Origin: Cichorium intybus
Taxonomy: Eukaryota; Streptophyta; Magnoliopsida; Asterales; Asteraceae
Length of the DNA stretch: 64,000 nt
Reading direction: 5' to 3'
Assembly: GCA_023525715.1 (NCBI GenBank)
Contig: CM042016.1
Span: forward strand, 81,451,382-81,515,381
Of the stretch, positions 46,709 to 58,160 are shown in pieces. A program made the translations under genes and the position numbers. Below the pieces are notes generated by a model that saw only the letters and a list, made by a program, of their open reading frames with translations, made no database searches and had not been told where the DNA came from. The number at the start of each line of letters is the position of its first letter. The stretch's first letter is position 1.

Positions 46709-49700
46709 CTAATTACAAAAACTAATATCATCTCTTAATCCTATGCGTCGCGCATGCTGATTGTGCTTGATCCTACTCAGAGCCTTTGTCAAGGGATCTG
46801 CAGGATTATCTTCTGATGATACCCTCTTTACTAGGAGGTGATCTTCTTCTACTCTATGTCTTATGTAGTGGTACTTTCTGTCGATGTGTCTGGACTTTCC
46901 ATGATCTCTCGGTTCCTTCGTCAAAGCAACCGCTCCTTCATTATCGCAGAATAGTTCCATGGGCTCCTGAATACTCGGGACTATTCCAAGGTCACCGATA
47001 AAGTTCTTCAGCCAAGCCGCTTCCTTTGCCACTTCCTCCGCAGATACTTGAGTATGTTCTTGACAGCTGTCTAATATGCCCTTCTAGGGTTTCCCTGGTA
47101 CCGACTGACCATGCTCAGGGCAAAGCCCACGTCAGGTCGAGTACATGTCATAGCGTACATGATCGACCCCACAGCCGAAACGTAAGGTACCCGACGCATG
47201 TCAGCTATCTCCTCGTCTGTACTCGGACTCTGAGTCTTACTCAATTTGGCATTACTTTGGATAGGTAGCTCTCCCTTCTTGGAATTTTCCATACTAAACC
47301 TTTTTAGTACCTTTTTCCAAGTATGTACTCTGACTAAGTCCAATTATTTTCTTCTTCCTATCTCTCAATATTCTTATCCCGAGAATATAGGCAGCCTCTC
47401 CTATATCTTTCATGGCAAAACACTTCCCAAGCCAATACTTGACATCTTGCAAGGTTGGAATATCGTTTCCCATGAGCAGTATGTCATCAACATACAGCAC
47501 CAGAAAAGTGACTATACTCCCACTAGCCTTGACATATACGTAAGACTCATCCTCGCTCCTAGAGAAACTAAACTCTTTGACTCTCTCATGGAAACAAAGA
47601 TTCCAGCTGCGAGAAGCTTGTTTCATCCGTAGATCGATTTCTCAAGCTTACACACTTTATTAGGATACTTGGCATCGACAAAACCCTCTGTCTGATTCAT
47701 GTAAACATCCTCAGTCAACTTTTCATTAAGGAAAGCGGTTTTGATGTCCATCTGCCAAATTTCATAATCATGAAATGCAGCTATGGCTAGCATAATCCTA
47801 ATAGACTTTATCTTGGCCACTGGTGAAAAGGTCTCATCATAGTCAATCCCTGGGGTTTGAGTAAAGCCCTTCACAACCAGTCTTGCCTTGAAAGTGTGTA
47901 CCTTTCCATCCATGTCGGTCTTCTTCTTGAAGATCCACTTGCACCCGACTGTCCTTCGACCCGGTACATTTTTAACCAAGTTCCAAACTTGATTGTCATA
48001 CATGGACTTGATCTCGCTGTCCATTGCCTCTTTCCATTTGGCAGACTCAGGGCCCGCCACCGCTTCCCGGTAGTTAGCTGGCTCATCCAGATTTGTCAGT
48101 GTCCTATCACTGACAAATGTGTCCCCATCCGTAGTTATATGGAATCCATAAAACTCGGGTGGCATGCTAACTCTACTAGAACGCCTAAGAGGTAAGGATA
48201 TATCAGTCGGACCGACAAGAACTTCTTCCTCTTGTTGGTTGCTAGTTTCTCCTAAGGTTTCATTGTCTGGTGTCTCTTGAATTTCTTCAAGATCAATGGT
48301 ACCCCCACTGTCCTCTTTGAATATGAGTTCTCTCTCTCGAAACACTCCTCGTCTAGCTACAAAGACCACGTCCTCGCTTGATCTGTAGAACAAGTATCCA
48401 AAAGACTGTTTGGGGAATCCAATGAAAATACACCTCTCGCTTCTCTCTACGAGTTTGTCGTGAGTTTCTCGTCTAACGAAAGCCTCACAACCCCAGACTT
48501 TGATATGTGCTAACGAGGGAACTTTCCCCGTCCATATCTCATGAGGTGTTTTAGCAACCTTCTTAGTTGGGACAAGATTGAGGATGTGGGCGGCAGTCTC
48601 TAAGGCATACCCCCAGAAGTGGATGGGAAGTGAAGCTCGACTCATCATGGAACGAACCATGTCTAACAGGGTTCGGTTACGCCTCTCGGCAACACCGTTC
48701 AACTGTGGTGTCCGAGGAGGTGATAACTGTGAAACTATTCCACATTCCTTTAGATAGTCTAAGAACTCGATACTAAGATACTCATCGCCTCTGTCGGATC
48801 TGAGCATCTTTATCTTCCTGCCCAATTGATTCTCAACTTCGTTTTTGAATTATTTGAACTTTTCAAAGGTGTCTGACTTGTGTTTGATTAAGTAGATATA
48901 CCCGTATCTACTAAAATCGTCAGTAAAGGTCACGTAGAACCGTGTGCCATCCTTTGTGGTTGATCTGAAGAGACCACACACATCTATGTGTATGATGTCC
49001 AATAGACCTTCACCTCTTTCAAAGGACCCTTTGAAAGGTGACTTAGTCATCTTGCCCAAAAAACAAGATTCACATACATCATCCGATTTGAGGTCGAATG
49101 ATTCCAACACTCCATCCTTTTGGAGTTGGGCGATGCGGATCTGAACCGACGGTTGCGGAGAATAGGTGCAACGGGGAATCATGGGAATAACGATTTCTTG
49201 TTAATGTGCCAAAGACGACAGTGCCACAAGCACGCCTTTTCTACACCACTAGAAGAATCAATATAATTTACACTATGTCCTAAATTGTCAACACATTATA
49301 CCGTTTCATACACACCATCACAAGGTAAAGCAGTAAAAATAGAAGTACCATTTTGAAAAACAGAAATTGAACCATTAATATTATCAAAAGAAAACTGGAA
49401 ACCTTGTCTAAACAAGGCATGAAAGGAAATAATGTTTCTTGCCATTTCTGGCGAATAGTAACAATTTATAAGTTCTAAACAAACACCACTACTAAGCACA
49501 AAACTATAGATTCTGATCTTGGTAACAGGCGACGATCTCCTATTCCCCATGATCAGGTTCAATCTACCATGCTCAACCTCCCTGCTTTCCTTTAGGCCCT
49601 GCAAATCAGAACAAATATGAAAACCACATCCTGTATCAAGGACCCAAGAACTTGAAGATGGTGAGTTTTTAGAGATAGTGTATATACCTGCTGTAGACGG

Positions 49701-49730
49701 CTTCACTTTGCCATCTTTCAAGTCTTGCAA
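46709..49730 (-). pseudogene. Copia pol: protease, integrase, RT, RNase H
   Basis: Minus-strand pol in Copia order. Protease WVLDTGCGFHIC (catalytic DTG, near 49640); gag-pre-integrase zinc region (LWHCRL..H, CESC) near 49220-49080; integrase core (HIDVCG, LRSDRGDEYLS, GVAERRNRTLL); RT (WIFKKK, MDIKTAFLNE, active site YVDDIL near 47500); RNase H end (FCDNEGAVALTK, NPADPLTK). Breaks: stop 49296-49298; a 56-base insertion at 49138-49193; stop 48850-48852; base loss near 47624; an extra A near 47315; and a deletion at about 47060-47035 that removes the first half of RNase H between KYLRR and KEAAWLK. The element cannot make an active polyprotein. Confidence 0.93.
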
Positions 49731-49751
49731 GTATCTTGGGTAGCTTCTCTT

Positions 49752-50435
49752 CTAATGACCCTTTTCCTTGCAGTAGAAGCAGTCAGCTTCCTTGGGGTTG
49801 GCATTGTGAGGAATGCCAGAGGACTTGGGTCTCCGGGCACTGCTGGATGATCCAACATGGACCTTTTCCCTCCAATTCTGATTGGGAGGGCCCTTTCTCT
49901 TCTTCCCCTTTCCACCACTAATTGCCAAAACGGGCTGGCTAACTGAGGGTACACTCTTACCCTTCATCCCGTCTTCAGCAGTACGGAGCATGCGATGCAA
50001 CTCGGCTAGAGTGGCCTGGGAGTTTTTCAAATGATACGCCAACGTGAAGGCTTTAACCACATCGCGCCTCTTGATGCGCTCCTGCTTGCGGAACTTTTCC
50101 GAAAGTTCTTTATGCATCTCATAGGGCCAGTAGTCTTCATATATTCTCTGCAATTCTGGGTTCATGGTAGCAATCATGATGCAAGCAACCTTGGTTGCAT
50201 CATCAGAGTGTTTTGTGTACGAGGCGAGTTCCTCGGGAGTAGCAGTATCAGGGTAAATGTCAATAAGCTTGGTTTTCAGAACATACTCTTTATGCTCAAA
50301 CCTTAGAGCCATCTTAATGTTGCGGATCCAATCATTGTAGTTAGTGTCGTCCAATATAACTTTGGAACACAATGATAGGATAGATGTGACATTGCTGGAG
50401 TTAGAGTGGGGGGCGGATTGATCAGCAGAAGACAT
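49752..50435 (-). pseudogene. Copia gag
   Basis: 227 codons from ATG 50435. The Copia gag core includes NDWIRNIKMALRFEHKEYVL and AFTLAYHLKNSQATLAELHRML, followed by a basic Lys/Gly-rich stretch and the zinc knuckle start CFYCKEKGH. TAG at 49754-49752 sits where the knuckle normally has Trp, and the last knuckle Cys is Tyr (KRSYPRY), so RNA binding is doubly lost. The frame is the same as protease, as expected for a single gag-pol frame. Confidence 0.9.
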
Positions 50436-51789
50436 CTATAAAAGAAGATAGTTTTAATGAGATATATATAGTAATCCTCATAATAACCCAATAATACATA
50501 TAAGGCTAGGACCCAACTATAACAATTTACAATATAGAAGAGGGATGTCGTAGTCTAATTGTAAATTTTATAAAGGTAGGCGAATGACGATTCAGCCAAT
50601 TCCACTACGGAAAATTAATCATATTATAATGGAATTCGTAGTTTCTTTTGAGATTTATTGAACTGTTCAATAGCATGTTTTAATCTCGAATGTTCCCCAC
50701 TGTTTGTGACTGGGATACCGAGGATCACAAACCGGGTGTGAATAACCATGCAAATTAGCTTGGTACTCTCGGGGTCAGTTACCATCTCTAATTGATGTAC
50801 CGGTAAACCACACACGCTCCATCAACAATGATAACACCCGAGAAACCGATTGCGACTCTTTATGAACCCCTATTGGTGTGCCGGTAAACCACACACGCTC
50901 CACCAATGTTTCATAAAGTGCAATGTGCAATTTCATGGATTAGCACCAATTCACATTTTTTCCTAAAGTAACTAGATTGGGGTTTTATTAAGTTGTTCTA
51001 GTACTTTGAATAATATCATTATACTTTTAAAGAGATTAGGCGGTCCTATCAAACCCGTTCGGCTAACGACCCTCCACTGGTCAGGAGAACGGTGGGTGAG
51101 AGTGGACACCCATTAGACCGCCATTTTATAGGCAGTCTCCTTATACCCTCTTTATAGACCAGCTTCGTGAATGAGGCCTACTATTGATTTGACTAACCAT
51201 TTAATCTTATACATATAATATTAACTTTTAATTATAATATATATAAGATGAATTTTAAACCTTTTAAAATGTTTTAGGTTTATCTTTTAATTTATTGGAA
51301 TTTAAACTATTAAATTTAAAATTAAATTAAACCTTTAAATTGTCTTGTAATTAAAAAATTAATTAAATTAAAATATTTTAGACTTTTAAAATATTCCTAG
51401 ATTTATCCTTTAATTTTCGAAATTTAAGGCTATTAAATTTATATTAAATTAAATCCTTAATTATCTTTTAATTAAACAATTAATTAAATTAATTAAATTT
51501 AGATAGGTATCACAAATTAATCAAATTAATTTAAACCTATCTTAAACCCTCTAATTTTCGATTTCAACAAATAATGGGTTTAAGGTTTATCCATTTAAAA
51601 AATTAAAGTTACCAAAAATAGAATACCTTCTAAAACCTATTGTCAAAATCGCAAAACAAGGAGGGGAGGGGCTAGGGTTTTCAAAACCCTAACCCTTGAT
51701 TAATTTAGACCACATTAGGGTTTATAAGCTTTAAACCCTAATTTTTAGGAAAACAATTACAACAGTTTAACAAAAAAACAACCAAAAAA
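50436..51789 (-). other. Copia leader with two matching hairpins
   Basis: The 1.35-kb untranslated leader between primer site and gag. It holds two similar hairpin-forming sequences at 50791-50825 and 50872-50907. Part of it (about 50660-50760) resembles the leader of the plus-strand Copia near 57180-57280, so it is conserved between families. Confidence 0.6.
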
Positions 51790-51801
51790 GCTCTGATACC
51801 A
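51790..51801 (-). other. Copia primer binding site, initiator-Met tRNA
   Basis: TGGTATCAGAGC on the minus strand, one base inside the 5' LTR. Confidence 0.92.
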
Positions 51802-51802
51802 C

Positions 51803-52220
51803 TGAAGGGTTTTGTGCAAATATATAAACTAAATCCTAAGTTCACATGCAACCTAGGAGGATCTACCTTTTTTTCTAATTAAACGTATAACAAAATCCTA
51901 AAGGCCAGGAAAATAAACTAAAAGAAGGATATTAGAAAAACTAACCTTTTAGTGTTTCTTGGAAGCGAAGCAATAAAATTATCTTACCTCAAATGCAGTC
52001 ACACCCAGGGAGCAGAAAGCAGGTCACGAAAATCCAGAGAGAGTCAGGGTATTGAAAATCGCAGGTTATGAGGGTATGATGCTCCCTATTTATAGCCTCC
52101 AGCAGATGACCAGATAAACCTTAAGAGATAAGCCTTTTTGAATTCAAATTAAGATAAGCCTTTATCTTAATAATTCAAACCTAATTATCTCCTATATATT
52201 AAAATCGAAAATATATATTT

Positions 52221-52314
<94 letters not shown>

Positions 52315-52660
52315 CTGGCCACCTCACTCACTCAAACTGTCACTTACTCAACTATCGAATAATTAAAGTTTTAGTCCCTACACCTTTAATTAATTAATTT
52401 AATCGCCAAATTAATTCCAATTAATTCCAGATTAATTTCTAATAAAATAATATAGTTTCTAATTAATATATTATCACTTTAATATATTAATAAACCATAT
52501 ATTTAATTCTATTGATTTATTAATCAGATAATAAATCAATATTTCTCTCTACCGAACTTTCTACCAAACCTCCTGCTATGAGGGCAACCCAAATGGACTA
52601 TGCTATTATTAATTAGGTAAATACTAATTATTAGTCATGGCTTAGACACCTAATCCAACA
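51803..52660 (-). repeat. Copia 5' LTR
   Basis: 858 bases; the excess over the 3' LTR is explained by the (AT)n tract at 52223-52312. Confidence 0.95.
52223..52312. repeat. (AT)45 tract inside the Copia 5' LTR
   Basis: 90 bases of AT where the partner LTR has 10. Confidence 0.97.
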
Positions 52661-52949
52661 AAAACTAACCGACACTAGCCTACATTCCAATAGCAAGCAC
52701 CAAATAATCAGAACATCAAAGTGTGATCTCTATCAGGAAATCTAGCATACATACATCTTATGTCCTAGTAGATTCAACAAAAACGAAGCATTTAACCCTT
52801 TTCCCCACTAGCATCGGCAGCCGGTACACAATGTGTCTTCGGTACATCGTTCGTTAAACCCTTTTCTTGTAAAAACATTTTAAATAAAATTTTAAGCCTC
52901 TAACTTGAGATAACAACCCACCGAAGTGAACCTAATTCACTCAAGTTGT

Positions 52950-52961
52950 GCTCTGATACCA
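52950..52961 (-). other. Primer binding site of the outer gypsy
   Basis: TGGTATCAGAGC on the minus strand, three bases from LTR start 52965. Confidence 0.85.
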
Positions 52962-52964
52962 ACT

Positions 52965-53324
52965 TGTAACATCTCAAATTTATAGTAAATTTAAAAAAAG
53001 TTATCCTAATATTTTCATTAAAACTTCAAATAAATGTAAACATTCAAAACTCAATATCTTTATATATTCAAAAACATTCAATATCAAATCAATCCAATAG
53101 TGAAAGTCAAACTAGATAAAGTCAACTCAAATTAAATGTCCAAACGAAGCAGCATCAGTGTGTACGTGTCACGCCTTGCCATCCTTCGGACACAAAGTAC
53201 CTACAAATAGTGATTTGGAAGGGAAAGGTAAGCACAAAGCTTAGTGAATTCAAAACAACATTGCATGTCCATCACACATACTCTGTTCCTATCATAGGCA
53301 TACAACACACGAAGGCACACAACA
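52965..53324 (-). repeat. Outer gypsy 5' LTR, first part
   Basis: Begins TGTAACATCTC and is interrupted at 53325-53329 by the target duplication of the inserted gypsy; it resumes at 55309. Confidence 0.65.
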
Positions 53325-53551
53325 TAAACTGTAACACCCGAATTTTTAACACAAAGTACACCCGAACATTTTCATACAAACGTAGGGGTATATTTATATT
53401 AAACAAACGGAATACAAGTAGTTATCAATAGATCTTATTTAATACAGAATTCTCCCAAGATCAAGCCGGGTATATTTCTACTCTCACGTTTTAAGTCTAG
53501 AGTCTTACTACTAAGATCTAGCTCGCTTAAACCACGGTGCTGATACCAACT

Positions 53552-55303
53552 TGTAACACCTGGATTTTTAACACAAAGTACACCCGAAAATTTTCATACA
53601 AAAGTAGGGGTACATTTATATTAAACAAACGGAATACAAGTAGTTATCAATAGATCTTATTTAATACAGAATTTTCCCAAGATCAAGCTGGGTATTACAT
53701 TTTATTACCAAACGATAATCCATATTCTTCAATTCTTAATCCTCACGCATCTCCTTACCGTTTCTTGAACTACTAGGACCTGAAACACAATTCAACATAC
53801 TACGGGTAAGCTATTTAAGCTTAGTGAGTAACATCAACGAAAGAGTTTCATATAACAACATTTCATCATAGAGATACTTAAAAACTAGGACCCATACAGT
53901 CCATGTGGTAGAGATTCATACAATCTCATGATAGGACCCATGCAGTCTATGTGGTAGAGATCCATACAATCTCCTGATAGGACCCATACAGTCCATGTGG
54001 TAGAGATCCATACAATCTCAAGATAGGACCCATACAGTCCATGTGGTAGAGATCCATACAATCTCATGATAGGACCCATACAATCCAGAGTTTACCTGAC
54101 ATTTATACATTACACAGCAATAAGCAGACAATGTATAGCAACATGATTATGTCACTCACTTGAGTATAGTTCTTTCCGGATATTCTACGGCTTAAGACTT
54201 CTTCCTCCAACTGTTAATATCATTAAGTCTTAATTACTATAGCACCAACATATGTCATACTACTGAACAACTTAAATCCTTTATTAATTCCAATATGATA
54301 CTCCATGATTTATCAAGTAAAGAACGGCCAGGTAGAAGATTAGATGGGGTGGTAGGATCCTTTCAGCATTTTAGCCTTTCGGAAAATTCAACAATCAGAT
54401 CCCAAGTAATCAGCCTAGTCACCGTCCTCGTAAGTAAATCAATCGGTATTATTTTCGGAAATTACGAATTGTTATAATAACGACGTTTTTAAGGTTTTTG
54501 TTTACTATTGTTGGAAATGAGTATAATATAACATATGTTATACTTATTAAATATTCTACTTCTTAACACACAAATTATTTTACAATACCTAATTAAGCTA
54601 TAGAAAGGTTTGTAGTTACCTTGTGACCATTCGTCGGGATCTATAACTCCTTCGTTAGGCTTTCGAGCTTCCTCCGCTCACTTGCTTACACTCTAGTGCT
54701 TAGAAACCTCTATATCTTGGTTTTAGATTTATTTGTGTGGTTTATGAGATGTTTTGGGGGGTATTTATACTTGAAAACTTGCATGCCACTTTTGACAAAA
54801 GAATTTATTAATATAGATTGTTGAAATTAAAGACCTTCTAGAAGCAACCTGTTCAAGACTGGTTTAGCCGATCTTAAATCCATTAAATTCGGGTTTTTAT
54901 CTCATATTCTGAAAATTCATCTCAATACCTTTTCAGGGACATATTGTATGTATTTATACGATTTGTCTATGATTTATTATGAATATTTAAAAACAGACTA
55001 TCTAATCTGTCAATTTCGAACTAATCAGTGGAGATTGCATTTTTCACCATAGATAATGTCATTTTCAAGCTTACTATTATTTTTAAGAATTATACTAGAC
55101 TCAATTTTTAAACTTTGTGCACTAGTTTGAGGTCAAAACGTTTTTCCTAGAATTAATTATGATTTTTCCAAAAATGGCACAAAATGCTGATTTTTATATG
55201 AAATTGTTACTAAAGTTTTCTTAGCTTTATAACTACCAATAATCATAAAATTCATAACACTCTTATTTTAATTATATGTTATAATCAGGATACGGGTCTT
55301 ACA
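53552..55303 (-). repeat. Gypsy 5' LTR, 1752 bp
   Basis: TGTAACACCTGG to GGGTCTTACA. The first 144 bases match 53330-53473 with about six differences. Confidence 0.85.
53888..54090. repeat. 46-bp minisatellite, about 4.4 copies
   Basis: Units starting GGACCCATACAGTCCATGTG at 53888, 53934, 53980, 54026 and 54072 (partial), inside the gypsy LTR. The repeat-driven 64-codon frame on the minus strand is not a gene. Confidence 0.95.
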
Positions 55304-55431
55304 TAAACACAATTCTCAACACAAGTACAATGCGCAACATGAACATGGCGCACGACTCAATCATGGTACACAACACTTTAAAATCACATTCAGCACTTTA
55401 AGATCAAAGTGTAGATAACATATAAGCATAG

Positions 55432-55443
55432 GCTCTGATACCA
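55432..55443 (-). other. Copia primer binding site, left of LTR
   Basis: TGGTATCAGAGC on the minus strand, one base left of LTR 55445, followed further left by roughly 80 bases of matching Copia leader. Confidence 0.88.
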
Positions 55444-55444
55444 A

Positions 55445-56163
55445 TGTTGGGATTCGGTCATATAAACACATACACACATACAGCGGAAGACTAACAAGAT
55501 CAAATCACAGATTATCCATGAACATTGTCCAGGATCATGCAGTTCATATCAGTTATACCTATTTCAAAACTTTAGCAGAATATACCTCTACAAGTTTCCT
55601 TCTTTGGTTTCTGGTCAAGGCCACATTTCAAGAGATGATCAGGATCCAAAGTAGAATCCCTCTAGTGATTCACACCCAGTGATCTCCAGAAAACCAGACA
55701 GATCAGTATTCCACTTGGGAAGAGGAGGCAAAGATGAAAACCCTAGAGAAGGATTTATTTCGTAGAAATGAGAGAGGTGGGAGGAGTTGGCGGCACAGAT
55801 TAAGGCTTGGGATGCTTTAGGGTGTAACCCTAAGGCCTCTATTTATACCGCAAGGCTCCTAGGGTTTCAAACTTAGGAGCCTTTTGGCGGCCGCACCCCT
55901 GGACTTGTTTCAATTGATTAAATAGTTAATCAATTACAATCCATTCCCTTTAATTGATTCTGAATTAATTCTAAATTAATTTATCAATTAATTTACGGAT
56001 CTAGTTTCTAATTAATTTATTTCTCAATAAATTAATAAACTAATAATCCTTTCTTTATTTCTGACTCTGTTTGTTTTTCTAGGTCATGAGGGCAACCCAA
56101 AAGGACCCTGCTATTATTAGAAATATTACCACTTGTTGATGACTTTGGACACTAATTCCAACA
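55445..56163 (-). repeat. Copia LTR with internal sequence on both sides
   Basis: TGTTGGGATTCGG to CTAATTCCAACA, related to the LTR at 60581-61293 over most of its length. A primer site lies on its left and a polypurine tract (56164-56180, minus strand) on its right, so it has the 5'-LTR context on one side and the 3'-LTR context on the other. Confidence 0.85.
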
Positions 56164-56209
56164 GTCTCCCACTTGGAATAGTTGCCAACTTTGTGTGGTT
56201 TCAATATTA
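56164..56209 (-). other. Copia polypurine tract and 3' UTR stub
   Basis: CCAAGTGGGAGAC on the minus strand, then about 30 bases that match the 3' UTR after the LTR at 61293 (CAACTTTGTGTGG). Confidence 0.75.
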
Positions 56210-56274
56210 TGTGATTTGATCTTGTTAGTCTTCCGCTGCATGTATTTATGTGTTTATATGATCGAATCCCAACA
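56210..56274 (+). repeat. 65-bp tail of a plus-strand Copia LTR (inverted copy of 55445-55509)
   Basis: Ends CGAATCCCAACA and is the inverse of the start of the LTR at 55445 with a few differences. It is the last part of a 5' LTR whose remainder is missing. Confidence 0.88.
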
Positions 56275-56275
56275 A

Positions 56276-56287
56276 CGGTATCAGAGC
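56276..56287 (+). other. Primer binding site of the plus-strand Copia
   Basis: CGGTATCAGAGC, one mismatch from the initiator-Met site, one base after the LTR tail. Confidence 0.85.
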
Positions 56288-57486
<1,199 letters not shown>

Positions 57487-58160
57487 ATGTCAAATCTAAA
57501 CACAAACATTCCTTCTTTTCCTCCTCCTCCTCCTCTTCCACTTCAATCCCGATCTAGTGAGATCGATAGCCTGACGTTTGCTGACATGTCCTCTGAACTC
57601 AAGAAATGTTTCAAGAGTGTCGGAGCACAAGCAAGGCAGGAACGATTTGAGATCGTTAAATCCCTTACGACATATAAACTAAAAGAAGGAACGTCTATGT
57701 GTATGCATGTTCATAAGATGAAATCATACATAGACAGATTGGATAAACTTGGTGTCCATTTTCCAGAGAAGTTAGCCACGGATGTGGTGCTTAACTCGCT
57801 TCCTGGTTCGTATCATGAGTTCATTATGAAGTATGTCAAGAACCATCCGGACATGACCTTGATAGAGCTGTACCGTATGTTGAAAACTGCAGAGGCTAGT
57901 TTAAAGCAGTATCGTGGCTCAAGTTCCACTGCTCCTGTCTTGGCCATTCATCATGGTAATATTGTGAAGAATAAAGTTTCTCATCCCAAAGGAAAGGGAA
58001 GGGCTAAGGTTGGACAGTCTGACCATGTCTTTAAGAAAAAAGTTGATTCTAACATAGCACCCACCAGTGACCCTAACGAGGCCATATGCTTTTTTTTGCC
58101 ACCTGAAGGAACATTGGAAACGTAGTTGCCCAACATACCTGAAGGATCTAAGGAAGATCG
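57487..58160 (+). pseudogene. Copia gag (plus strand), frameshift in zinc knuckle
   Basis: ATG 57487 opens 212 codons: a Pro-rich N-terminus, then the Copia gag core (QARQERFEIVKSL, MHVHKMKSYIDRLDKLGVHF, GSYHEFIMKYVKNH, ELYRMLKTAEASLKQ), a basic linker and the start of a CCHC knuckle. The N-terminal part seems shortened compared with the gag at 50435. The T run at 58090-58097 has one T too many, so the frame leaves the knuckle midway; the remaining His and Cys are readable in the next frame. Protease remains follow at once. Confidence 0.85.

Larger units (their letters stand above)
45067..52660 (-). mobile_element. Ty1/Copia retrotransposon, both LTRs and TSD, defective
   Basis: LTRs 45067-45846 (3') and 51803-52660 (5'), target duplication AAAAC at 45062-45066 and 52661-52665, primer site at 51790-51801 and polypurine tract at 45847-45864, all on the minus strand. 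Gag-protease-integrase-RT-RNase H run from 50435 to 46709. LTRs differ by about 2-3 percent plus a large (AT)n length difference. Coding is broken by stops, frameshifts, a 56-base insertion and a deletion in RNase H. Confidence 0.95.
53330..55303 (-). mobile_element. Internally deleted gypsy element with intact TSD
   Basis: Left LTR fragment 53330-53473, 78 bases of leader ending in a primer site variant (53537-53548, TGGTATCAGCAC on the minus strand), then a full LTR 53552-55303. Both outer ends are flanked by TAAAC (53325-53329 and 55304-55308). The entire coding region and most of the 3' LTR are gone. Confidence 0.85.

Noticed and set aside
53885..54079. 64-codon repetitive protein (MGPIMRLYGS-like repeats)
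   Set aside because: Produced by a 46-bp minisatellite inside an LTR.
53888..54090. CRISPR-like array
   Set aside because: Units are direct tandem copies without unique spacers, in a plant LTR.
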